A stretch of DNA of 64,000 nt, from assembly GCA_030248215.1 (NCBI GenBank), contig JASANG010003548.1:124001-188000 (forward strand), read 5' to 3'. The position numbers and the translations under genes are program-made. This document shows positions 11,161 to 22,600 of this stretch, piece after piece. The stretch's first letter is position 1; each line of letters starts with the position of its first letter. The notes below the pieces were generated by a model. The model was not told the DNA's origin. It saw only the letters and a list, made by a program, of their open reading frames with translations, and did no database searches. The DNA comes from Enoplolaimus lenunculus (Eukaryota > Nematoda > Enoplea > Enoplida > Thoracostomopsidae).

Positions 11161-11769
11161 GGCGCTCCGCATGGTACCAAATGTACCACCGAGCGTTGCG
11201 TTTTTGGCCGACCCCTTTATTTAGACGGGGGGTCGCTATCAAATACAACCTATGCGAAACATTACACATTATCTATTCGACAACAAACTGCTCGACTTAT
11301 AATTTAATTTAGAGTTATTGCATGTGACAGCAACCCTCAGTCTAACCAAGGGCCGTCGGCAAAAAAACGCAACGCCCGGTGGGGTACATTTTGTGCCACG
11401 CGGGGACCCCAAGAATTGCAATCTCTTGTCATTAGCCACACTTTGGTAAACCCATGAGTGGCCGATCATTGTTAGACAAGAGCATGCAACTGGGTATATT
11501 ATTCTGCGTACAAAACAATGTACTCAGCCAACGTGGCACTCGTTTGCTCTGTCCCACCACATTTTTGGGTGTCCACTTTCCAGCGAATATGAAACTTGAC
11601 AGCCAGTTTTGAACTAAAATGTTACGCTTAAAATTGTGAACAAAATATGCATAATCACAAAATTGACTGGCATTTACAACACGTAAAAATTAATATCATA
11701 TCGATTACCCAAAAATGCGGCAGTTAACGGCAAAAACGCAACGAGCGCTGGTACATTTTGTTTCATGCA
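11141..11769. mobile_element. One or two MITE A copies, interrupted by a family B MITE
   Basis: ACAAGAGTGTGCAACTCTTG at 11143 and inverted arms with GCGTTGCGTTTTTGGCC / AACGCAACGCCC mark one copy to about 11475. A second starts with ACAAGAGCATGCAACTGGG near 11476 and reaches CGCAACGAGCGCTGGTACA near 11760, where the expanded TTAGGC-type MITE begins. Confidence 0.55.
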
Positions 11770-12557
11770 TACGCCAATGTAAAGGACACATGCGGAACAG
11801 TATTATAAGCATATTCCTAAGTCTAAGCCTAATCATAAGCTTAAGCGCAAGAATGAGCATATTCCTAAGCCTCAGCCTAAGCTTAAGCGCAAGAATGAGC
11901 ATATTCCTAAGCCTAAGTTTAAGCTTAAGCGCAAGAATGAGCATATTCCTAAGCCTAAGCTTAAGCGCAAGAATGAGCATATTCCTAAGCCTAAGCCTAA
12001 GCTTAAGCGCAAGAATGAGCATATTCCTAAGCCTAAGCTTTTAAGCGCAAGAATGAGCATATTCCTAAGCCTAAGCCTAAGCTTAAGCGCAAGAATGAGC
12101 ATATTCCTAAGCCTAAGCCTAAGCTTAAGCGCAAGAATGAGCATATTCTTAAGCCTAAGCTTAAGCGCAAGAATGAGCATATTCCTAAGCCTAAGCCTAA
12201 GCTTAAGCGCAAGAATGAGCATATTCCTAAGCCTAAGCCTAAGCTTAAGCGCAAGAATGAGCATATTCCTAAGCCTAAGCCTAAGCTTAAGCGCAAGAAT
12301 GAGCATATTCCTAAGCCTAAGCTTAAGCGCAAGAATGAGCATATTCCTAAGCCTAAGCTTAAGCGCAAGAATGAGCATATTCCTAAGCCTAAGCTTAAGC
12401 GCAAGAATGAGCATATTCCTAAGCCTAAGCTTAAGCGCAAGAATGAACATATTCCTAAGCCTAAGCCAAGCAAAAAAATCAGTCTGAAGTTTAAGCTTAC
12501 TCTATTGCAGTCCCACTGAAAACGTTCCGCCCCTGATCTTTACCTGGGCCGTTGCAT
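11770..12557. mobile_element. Expanded family B MITE containing a hexamer-based array
   Basis: The left end GCCAATGTAAAGGACACATG and right end GTTCCGCCCCTGATCTTTAC..GGGCC are the diverged family B termini. AGTCTGAAGTTTAAGCTTAC near the right is the standard subterminal sequence of this family. The centre, usually 60-100 bp, has grown to about 660 bp (separate entry). Confidence 0.7.
11815..12475. repeat. Tandem array of 36/42-bp units made of TTAGGC-like hexamers
   Basis: The unit CCTAAGCCTAAGCTTAAGCG continues CAAGAATGAGCATATT, with or without one extra CCTAAG hexamer, giving 36- or 42-bp units. I count about 16. Because every unit is a multiple of six, all frames stay open across it on both strands, giving long spurious frames. 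Confidence 0.95.
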
Positions 12558-12984
12558 ATATAAACCTGTGTAAAAAGGCATTATCGACTCTGGACAAAAA
12601 GAGAAATCAGGTGTTCAATGCAGAATCGTTTGGTGTCCCCCCACACCATGACATCATCTCGATCTCGATAAGATGTGGCATCAAACCACAAGGTGCAAAC
12701 CTCTTCATTCACACGACAAACTGCTGCAGAATGGCACGCGAATCCCGATTTAAATTGCAAAAATGCTTAAAAAATTTTTTTCAAGTTTCAAATTTTACTT
12801 TAGAATCAAAACACTTAAAAGCGGTCGTAAAAATTCCAGACCATAGTAAAAAGCAACAGCCACCGTTGAGCTTCCTGGATTGTTTTGCGACTGTGTGTAT
12901 ACTCAGTGATTGTTTACAAAAATGGACTAATGTCAGTATACAACAGGGCGCAATAGTAATAAAAACATATTCCTAAGCCTACGC
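12558..12984. other. Intergenic, nothing recognised
   Basis: An open frame of 121 codons runs from 12611 to 12976 on the plus strand. It has no domain I recognise and no splice context, and is probably chance. Confidence 0.4.
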
Positions 12985-13290
12985 CTAACCGGGCCAATGT
13001 ATCGCAAAGGGACAGAACACTAGCAAAAGCAGATTTGTAAGTCTAAGTCTAAGCCTAAGTGTAATAATGCGCTTATACCTAAGCCTGAACAAAAAACTAG
13101 TCTAAAGTTTAAGCTTACTCTAACCTAGTCTTTACGAAATAACCTTCCGCCCCTAATTTTTACATGAGCCCCTAAGCGTACGGATAAGCGTATTGCGAAA
13201 CCTAAGCCATAGAACTGGTCTAAAGTTTAAGCTTACTCTATTGCAGTCTCTCGGACAAACGATCCGCCTCTGATCAATACATGGGCCTAA
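12985..13290. mobile_element. Two overlapping family B MITE remnants
   Basis: GGGCCAATGTATCGCAAAGG starts the first copy. TTCCGCCCCTAATTTTTACA and then CGATCCGCCTCTGATCAATA mark two right ends about 120 bp apart. Both are preceded by AGTCTAAAGTTTAAGCTTAC-type sequence, as if one copy was partly duplicated. Confidence 0.55.
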
Positions 13291-14261
13291 AAATCGAAGA
13301 AGCGAACTTATATAATTTCAAATTCTGAAACTATCATTGCGTAAACTTCTGACACCCTGTAGCAGGGGTCACTGCCCCGCACCCTGCCCATTTTTGCGGC
13401 CAGAAAACATTGCATACGAACCAAAGCACAGGAATTGAATTATTTAGAGGCTGCCTCCGTATTTCGACCACCTACCGCGTCCTTAATATCAACACATTTA
13501 TATAATTTTGGAATTCCAAGATTTCGCAAAGCACGCAAATTTAAAACAAATTGAGAAAACAGAAAAAACATTACATCACACGACCGATATGAGAATACAA
13601 CCGGATATAAAAAAATACGAAAAACGGAACCGGAAAGTGAAAATAAAAGTTAACGAAAAATTACATTTGGCGGAATGCGACTTAAAATACACACAAAAAA
13701 GTATTTCTGAATTTATTGCGAAAAGTATTTTCTGTGACAAATCTGAAAAGTTATTCTGATATTTAAGACAATTTTTCTAAAAATAACTGGAAAACGTTTA
13801 TTTTCAGACTATATTTCAAAACGTTTTTTGAAAACATTTCTGTTATAACAGAAATACTTTTCAAGTGCACCTTGCTAATTATATTTCTTAAATGCAAGAA
13901 ATTTTTTCTTAAATATCAGAAATATTATTTTGAGTGTATATTACCACAGTTTACCAGTCTTCCCAAATTCACGTGGTCCTTTCCCAGTTAATAGTAGCTG
14001 CGGTACCGTAAGCATTCACTAAGACGACCCAAAACCCTTCGACGGAACGCTCGGCTTCCTCGGTGCTTGCAGTTCACGTGAGAACAGCATGAAATTCACG
14101 AGAATCTTGTGCACATAAACATAATACAAAAAAAATGTTTTCAAAAAGTTTAGAAACAAAAAAATCGGAAATTATCAACAGTTTTTAAAAAAACTGCATC
14201 ACCAAAATGAAAATGTCTTCGGAAAAAATATGTTACAGCGACGCAAAATGTATACACATTA
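13291..14261. other. Intergenic AT-rich spacer
   Basis: Contains inverted AAATACTTTTC / GAAAAGTATTT and TTTCAAAAAA words around 13690-13930 that could be a decayed foldback element. No gene was recognised. Confidence 0.4.
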
Positions 14262-14507
14262 CGGTCCATGTTACTTCAAGGGGCGTCCAAGGTTTCTGGT
14301 CAGTCCATAAAAGAGTAGGGTTAGATTCTTGATTACATTTTATGCTTAGGCTTAGGAAGACATTTTTGCACCGCTTAGACTTAGAAATACGCTTATTTTT
14401 TTAACTGGAGAGAGTTTACTTACAAAAATACTACCAAGTGTTGCTCAAGCATCTGGTTTATAACATAGGCGTATAACCTACTTTACGCCCCTTAAAGTAA
14501 CATTGGC
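14262..14507. mobile_element. TTAGGC-core MITE with different termini (family B2)
   Basis: The left end GGTCCATGTTACTTCAAGGG and right end CGCCCCTTAAAGTAACATTG are inverted repeats different from family B, but the core again holds GCTTAGGCTTAGG. Extra sequence near 14400-14465 suggests a small insertion. Other copies are at 51420-51600 and 53898-54052. Confidence 0.65.
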
Positions 14508-14510
14508 CAA

Positions 14511-14705
14511 CATTACAATGCAAAAAACGGTGACTCAAATTGACTCTCTCCGAAATAGGTTTTTCCGGACTACACAAACTGAGCGTCAAATTCAACTCAC
14601 TGAGTCGCACGTCTGACTCTGGTCGAGTCGAATTTGGCTCAGTTTGCGTAGTCCAGTAGAGCCTATTTCGGAGAGAGTCAATTTGACTTACCATTTTTTG
14701 CAGTG
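14511..14705. mobile_element. MITE D (CACTGCAAAAAATGGTGAGT ends), mariner-like
   Basis: TACAATGCAAAAAACGGTGA at the left and CCATTTTTTGCAGTG at the right, with GAGTCAAATTTGACTC words inside. Other copies at 36333 and 50946 are bounded by TA on both sides, as Tc1/mariner-type elements are. Confidence 0.7.
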
Positions 14706-15195
14706 TCGTTCTCTGAGCATATATATTAACCGAAACTTCAGCGTTACAATATCACCAAAAAAGTTTTCAAACGTCATACTCAGCGAACAACACATAAGAT
14801 TGCAACCAGAGACAAAATATTTTAATCGCGGGCTGAACCGAAGTGGAGTTTAGACCACATTAAAATATTTTTGCCCAGTTGCAATGTATAAAATATTCGA
14901 TCGTCCAGTGTCGTCCGTCTCGCGTACGATATCGCACCGTGCCGGATTTGCACTGAACGATCTTATATCCTTCCAAGTCTGAAGTCTGTCAGCTAAAAAC
15001 TTTTGTATCAACCCAACAGTCGAGAAATAAACTTTCAAAAACATGGTAGGAAAGCAGCTGTATGCAAGCCCAATTTCGAAACACAGGCAATAGTTTAACT
15101 GTGGACGAACACTATAAAATTAAAATAATTTATTCATTATAAAGATATGGATATATTAATGAAACTGAAATATAACACATTAACCCTTTCTCACA

Positions 15196-15197
<2 letters not shown>

Positions 15198-15263
<66 letters not shown>
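15198..15263. repeat. (AT)n microsatellite
   Basis: More than 60 bp of uninterrupted AT dinucleotides directly beside the hAT-like element at 15282. Confidence 0.95.
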
Positions 15264-15270
<7 letters not shown>

Positions 15271-15281
15271 TTATATATAAA

Positions 15282-15641
15282 CCGGAATTACAATTTCCCG
15301 GAACCGGAATTTGAAAATTTTACCGGAACCGGAAAGTGAAAAATGCATTTCACCAAAAATTTCATTTTATTCTTATTTTTTGCTCTATTATTTGTGAAAT
15401 AACCTTAGTCGAACATAGGTATTTATTTTATTTGTTGTATTTTAGATTTTCGTCGTCGACTGAAGTGAAATCCACCATCATTGGCTTATATTTGGAGTAC
15501 AAGTGGCTTTCAAAAGAGATTGTTAAAAATTAGCAAAGTTAAGAAAACGGCCAAATTATAACACCGGAATTTTTAAATCCGGTAAAAATTTACCGGAACC
15601 GGAAGATGAAAAAATGCCGGAACCGGAATTCCGGTTGGGAT
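15282..15641. mobile_element. hAT-like CCGGTTCCGG element, inverted copy
   Basis: Mirror copy of 9691-10061: GGAATTACAATTTCCCGGAA at the left, CCGGAATTCCGGTTG at the right, and the same AT-rich interior in reverse complement. The high similarity suggests recent activity. Confidence 0.65.
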
Positions 15642-16233
15642 ACGTAAACTGTCGAAAAATTCTGTCGAAACATACTGGCCGGGTGCCGCTAATTTTACTG
15701 AAACCGGGGCCCTGGCAGGTTTTGAGAGTTATTCTCAGTTTTGTCTGTTCACGTATGGTTCAATTATAAACCCGACGAAAATAAATGCCTGCAAAATTAG
15801 GTTTTTTCTTAATTAATTCCTGTTCGATTTGACTATTGTTTCTAAGTTGATAATCCAGCTTATCCGGCAGTTTTGCACTCGGAGCTCAAAAGGTAAGCGG
15901 GTCTTTTCGGTTATCTCCTACAGCCGGCATTTGCATTGAAATTGTTGAAGTTTGAATATCGGTTACATTTTTTGAGCTTGTTGTGACTTCCCCTGATAAA
16001 TCTTGGCTTAAATAATAATTTTAAATAATTTAGATGTTTTAAGGTTCCAAGGTCTCCCCTCGGGACCTACACACGTTGTCAAAGTTTGACAATTATATTA
16101 TATCATTCGACGCATCGTCTACCAATCTAAAATAATAAATAAACCACAACCACATGCCCCACCTACAGCGGCGAAAGCGGCTACCCCATCAGAGCATACT
16201 TTTTAACTCTTTTATGAAAGTTATTAGTAACAC
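15642..16233. other. Intergenic, nothing recognised
   Basis: No gene and no clear repeat apart from GGCGAAAGCGGCT near 16170, a word also present at about 60073. Confidence 0.35.
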
Positions 16234-16567
16234 CAAGAGTGGATGATCACTCTAACAGAGTGTGCAACTATCGAAATTTGTGTGGTACAAAATGTACCGC
16301 CGGGCGTTGCATTTTTGGCCGAACCCCATCCCCCTTCTTTAGACGGGGGGTTGGGTAGTTGACGCTTGAAACGTGGAAGGCGCACGATTTTTAAATTATA
16401 AACGGAGTTAGAGTTCAACTGTAACATTTCAACTTGTAAAATTGAAAAATTGTCAAACTTGACCCCATTAGATAAAGGCGGCTGGACCAAAAACGCGGTA
16501 CACTCTTTTTCACAGAGCATATACCCAGTTGCACACTCTTGTTATAAATCGTGATCATCCACTCTTG
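16234..16567. mobile_element. MITE A copy
   Basis: The ends are CAAGAGTGGATGATCACTCT and GTGATCATCCACTCTTG, with arms GTGCAAC and GTTGCAC and GCGTTGCATTTTTGGCCG. It ends 50 bp downstream of the FAM21 stop codon, probably in the 3' UTR. Confidence 0.75.
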
Positions 16568-16617
16568 GTAAATACAAATTCGCACTTCTTGTAGCAAATA
16601 TATAAAATTTCATTTTG

Positions 16618-19600
16618 TTATTTAAATATATCATCATCGCTATCACTTTCAAATATTGATTTCTTATTTGTCGTTGGAGCAGTTTTTGCAGCGACTTTGG
16701 CCTGTCGTGTGTCTTTACTTCGATCGACCGACGAACTTGCGCTTCCACCTTTTGAAATAAAGTCAAATATATAATTTCACAAACTATATTATACTACAGC
16801 GAAACAATATTCATGGACGTACCATGACGAGAATAATCGTTTAAAGAACTGTGTGTTTAATTTTTCCCAAACATAATGACGGAATAAGCCTAGGCTTACG
16901 CTTAAGCTTAGGAAATTAATAAACAGCAGTGTGAATGAGAAACTTTTGCTTTCGGTCAAATTAACATTAGTGTGGCAGTAAACTAAACAAGTACCGAACG
17001 GGCAACTTGTGAACGCAACCCAGCAAATGTTTTATAGAGGGTGCAAAAAGAATTCTTGAGAGCACCAAGGAAATAGTTGTTTTTGACCAAAACTGCATTA
17101 CGGTGCATGATCATTTGGTTTAAATGAAGATAAAAAACTCAGCCGATGAGTACAACTCCTTAACATTAAGTACAAATTTAATGTGAGGGACTATAATTTT
17201 CAAATGTGTATAGCATTTATTTTGTCATATAAAGGGATGATGACCTTAGGAACTTGATGCACTATTCGCCTGTTTAAGATCCGATTACGTGTTAACCGAT
17301 AACCGACTGAATACACAGTTAAGTATACGCTACTGCGTCTAGACATAACCTTAAATCTACGCCCGAACCAAAGCAAATACCTAAGTCGTGTGATTTTATT
17401 CGACACTAGCCATTCTGTACACTGACACGTACATCAGCTGCTCTTCAAAATGCCTACTTACTCTTCGGACCATCTGACTTATCAACTTCGGTTCTGAACG
17501 CACGACTGCCACCTGCACCAGTGTTTTGATTTGTCATAGGCCCAACTGGCACACTGTCAGTATTAGTTGTTGTTATCGACTTAGTTGTAGCGTGGGAAAA
17601 CAAATCTCCATCACTATCACTATCCTCATCATCGTTAAACAAACTTTTACCACTCGTCGGAATTTGTCTCCCTCCGGACACCCGATTTCCAGCACCAGCG
17701 CCAAAAACCAGATCATTACCAACAACAACACCCAGTGAATCATTCTTGTGCCCCATCGTGAGTCCAGAATTGACGCCATCACCCATCACACCCGGAACAA
17801 ACCGGTTTTCAGAATGACTCACCGGTTGCTTTGCCCGCGGCAACTCCTTTGAAATATTCTCAGTTCTCAGTGTCGGCGCCTTTGTTGTGATTTTTCCAGC
17901 ATGACAATCTTTGATATCGGACATGTCCTTTTTCGCCCGTCGAACAACTGTAAACAGATCATCGCTATCGTCGCTACTATCATTTGAATTGAATAACCCA
18001 AGAGCTCTGTTCTGATTGGCTGATGTTAAGCTATTGGTCGTTATGCCCTGCCGTCTTGGTACAGCACCGAACGATTTGTCTTGCTCTACTAGGCCTCCTG
18101 ATTTCAAACGCTTTTCACTGCTAGCCTCATCAGAGCTAACACCACGAACCGCAGAAATCTTGTCTAAAGTTTTCTGTTTAGCGTCACCCCATTCACTAGC
18201 TCTCATATCAGTCTGAGTTCTATCACTAGCTTCTATCCCAGGTTTCACTGGGTTCGTAATAGCCGGTTCAGATCTATCACTAGCCTTAAGTTCAGATTTC
18301 ACCGCACCGGCACCTCCCTGGCTAGATTTGTCGACGCCGCTCTGTGCAGATTTTCCCACTGTGCTTGCATCCTTGCAGTCCCGCTTAAAATCGCTATTTA
18401 TACCCCACCGTGGATCCACATTATCGTCTGCGAAATCTACAGAATCCACATGATCATGAGTTTGCTTTAAAAAACTACTATTCATGTTATCTTCAATTTC
18501 ACGCGACTGCAAATTGCTCGATTTGTTACGAATGCTTGTGTCAGACTGTTTCGGTTCGGATTTGGTTACTTCGGGACAGGGCTGCTGCATTATTCCGCTA
18601 GTTTTAGGCAAAACTGACTGATTATCCCTGCCTGGAACAGTCTTGCCTTTATGTTGTCTTTCGTTCACTTCATCCCAACTATTTTTCACAGAATCACTTG
18701 ATAGAGCATCGCGTTCACCATGGGTTTCAGAACTTTTTGCCTTCAAGCTACCATCTTGGTCAAATTCCCGCTGCTCTGAATTTATTGAATTGTTCTTTTT
18801 ACTAGTTGCATCCATTATCGAATCGTCGTGTTGTTGTTGTTGTTGTTGTTGTTTATCAACTTGCGATCCTTGAAGAAATTGCAGAGAGCGAATATGCGAA
18901 CGAGATGGGGGTTTTCTGTTTCTGTTCGCTTGTGACAACTTCGGCCGTGTCTAAGATCACACAAAAACACAATACAATCAATGTCAAACAAACAATTTAA
19001 CAGTTTTCCATTTTCCTTTTGAGCATTTCTTACATTTACTAATGTTTCAAATTAACGCACACTGATGCATTTCGTTGCAAGCATATTAATTCTGTCAGTA
19101 GCATATTCGAGAGCAAATGATCATAACTGAAATTGTCATAAACCAAAATCTAAAATACACAGGTCCAGCATAAAAATTCAGGCTCTACCACGCTGCCTTA
19201 ACTATATATGTATCCAAATCCCTCAAAGATAGGCACGAACACACTACTAAAAACAAAACCTAAGTACAAGAGATGGGAGTCTCAATGTCAGTCTCAGCCT
19301 CAACTCTCAAAAAATCCGGAGACTCGCGTAGTCTCAGTCCAAGTCTCATTCTCAGCTTTTGAAAAGTCTATGTTTGGAAAACTGAGACTCCGGTATTGAT
19401 GCCAGCAAAAGGTGCCAATTGTGGCAAATTGTTTCATTAATATTTATGATTGTTATGCGAAAATTGTGGTTCAATAACAACGTGCGGAATAGACTTACGG
19501 ACAGCACGATTATCAAAAGTTTTGTGTTTAAAAGTGAACTATGATACACGCAATTCAATTCTGTTTTGTATAAAAATTCTTAAGTATTAAACTAAACGAT

Positions 19601-22600
19601 GCGCTAAATTTAGCATGCGGGTCACAAAAATTTTACTGAACTTAAGTCGCAAAACATTTACTACCTATCTGGCAGTTCATATGTACGAAATTTTAAATAT
19701 TATAAAGTTTATAGCGCAAAAGCCAGCCAGTATCACTAAAATTTGTACGAAAGTGTAATTTTTACAGTGCGATATAAGAATCAGAATCGGAACTTGTTTT
19801 GAATCGGAATTCTTATTGGAATCGGAATTGCGGTTATACCCTGTTAATTTTTCTGAATGTTCCGGTATTGGTGTAAAAAATTTCTGAAGACTCGAAGAAT
19901 ATGAGACTGTCTCAGTTTCAATTTCATCACTGAGACATCCATCCCTGCTTAGTTCAAAATAAAAATATAATTAACTAACTTTCTGGACACAACCAAGCAC
20001 CACATGATTTTCTCTAACATTGTCTCCATCTGTTGCCTGCGAAACTACTTCACAGTTATCCTTACCAGTCGCAGACACGTGTTGTTTTAAGCCGTCAGTC
20101 ACCGCCACTTGTACAGGCTCTTGCCTATCTGACGGTTTTAGAGTAACAGTGGCACCATTCACTTGATTAACTGGTTTCGAATTAGTAGCTTCTATAACTG
20201 CAGGCTTCCCCTCGTTACCGATACAGGCAACTCCTTCCTCACCAAGCCCTATTTCATTCGAACCCATACCGAAACCAATTTCACTTTCAAAAACATTTTG
20301 CTCTGAGTACTCCTTAGCCCCCGGTTCATTTTCACTCAATTCAAGTTTAGTTGAATTATAGACCTCGTTGATTAATAATGTTTTACCGCTTTGTCCTGGT
20401 ATACTTGAAGAACCATTACCGATCCCAATCTCATCTTGTAAACTGTTTTGCATTGAATTCTCCTTAGCGCATGGTTGATTTTCATTAATTTCAGCACTGG
20501 TTGAATCAACTGAATCGTGCGTGGACTGATTTACCCGAGACTCAGTGGCCGACGCAAAAAGATCATCGCTATCTTCATCACTGGACTCTTCAAATAGTGT
20601 TTGCGCAAATCTGGCAAAAAAAAATAAAATTTAAGCTTTGTATGAACGACGCTGTCGTAGCCAAGAATACTGGCTTTTAAAATGAGATTGACAAATCTCA
20701 ACAAAGGCGAACCCTTTATTGAGCATATAGAAACAGCGAATCTTTACGTCCATTTAGGATGCCTCTGGATCGATAGATTTCAACTTTAAGATTGAAATTA
20801 AGCCACGTACATACTTCCGACGTCTACTTGTATGAAGGGATTCTTTGTTCCAATGCAAAACCAACTCGTCCTATTACACTGTTCCGAAATAGTGCTTTTC
20901 GATGTTCGTTCACAAAGTTAAATATTTACTTAAACCAGCGACTTATATAACGAATTAGCCATGCCATACACTGAATCCAAACAATTTGAGAAAGGTTTTA
21001 CATAAGCCTGCATGGATCTCTAAACAACTAACCTTTGCTTAGCAGTTTCTTTCCCAGTTGGAGCTTTCAGAACCGTGTCAGTTTTCAGTTTGACGCCAAT
21101 TACAGTGTTTGATGGTTTTTTACTGCTGGTAACTGCCTTTGCTTGTTGAGTATCATACTACAATTAAACCGGATACAATAAAGTTGAATTTTTGAAAAAC
21201 TGATACAGGTTAAAATGATAACCGGTGTTGCCTATCACCGCGCTAATGCTTGTGATTCAAACAATCCATCAAAAGCGGGGAATGTTGACCGTGTGGGTAA
21301 CTCTCACCCCGTAGTTAAACGCCAGATCTTCTATCCTCATTCACATAGAAGGAAAACAAAAAATTTTATACACAGATTAATTGAAAACTAGCTAGGCTCT
21401 TCCCTCCGTTGTTGAACTTCGAGTATACATCTATACAATAATTTGAACAATTACGTATTCTTCGCTTGATTTTAAGCTAGTAGAGTTCAGCATTTAAATC
21501 ATAATTACCCGTACCTCTCAAAATACCTCGCAGATACCTACCGCAGTTTCTGTAGCTGTTACCACCGGAGATACTGATTTCTGACCGCCGATAATTTTCC
21601 GAGTTGAATGTATATTGTCAGCTGATTTAAGCGAACTTTGCTGTTGCTGTTGTTTTTGCTTGAGCGACTGAATAAGTGAGTTGCTACCGGAACCAAACAA
21701 CGATACAGCACCGACGGGAGGTTTCTGCAATACAGAAAATAGGCAACGACACGTCATGTTGTGGGATAGTTCGCGCAACCAGTTGAAAAACAAAAATTAG
21801 CAAATTTAACCAAAATTAATTGGAACATCAGCAATTTTTAACACTTTACACATGGTCAATTATAAGTTACAAACTATGATCATAAAACGTCTTCTGTCCT
21901 GCCTCAGAATAACCACACACCTGGACTTTTAGTCTCACTTGTAAACACGATTTCGGCCACAATATATAACGGAGAACACCAATTCTTGGTCACGCTGGTT
22001 AAATAAAAAACAAAAACGTTTTTCATCTTCATAGCCGAATATCATAGTAAGAACTGGAGACAATTTTACAAACAGCAAAAATGCTATGACATTCCCCAAA
22101 CTTATTCCTCAAATGATACAAACCACAAACAACCCCAATTTCCATCTCAAAGAACGCCGTCATTACAGATCGATGGTAATCTTACCAAAAACCATTTTTT
22201 ACTTAAAATTCACGAAAAACAAATTTTCATTTCAAATTTTGCAATAAAAACATATTTTTATTTCAAAATTTGGTAAAAGCAATTTTTAATTTTACCGGAA
22301 ACCAATTTTAAAATCTCCTCACCTTAGGAACTGGTTCATGTCGCGGCTCTAAACCACTCTCCGTTTGTTCGTTCGAACTGCTATCTATCGCTGACGGAGT
22401 GGGTGTTGTTGGCGTCAACGTATCACTGGACGATACCCGTATTTGTGACTGAGCAAGTTCACTCACCGACTTCGATGAACACTTAAATAAATCGTCTGCA
22501 CCGGCTTGCTCCTGCTCATTTTCAGAGTCGCTAGTGAACAGAGATCGCGAATTGAGCGTCGCACTTTGACCTGCTTGGGAATGTACCGGTAGAACTGAAT

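Noticed and set aside
11815-12475. A telomere or internal telomeric block
   Set aside because: Units are mixed with GCTTAAGCGCAAGAATGAGC and lie between MITE termini; perfect TTAGGC runs exceed two or three copies only rarely.
11715-12487. Long open frames on both strands encoding SIFLSLSLSLSARM-type repeats
   Set aside because: They exist because the array unit is a multiple of six bases with few stop words; no splice signals, no conserved start and no non-repeat part.
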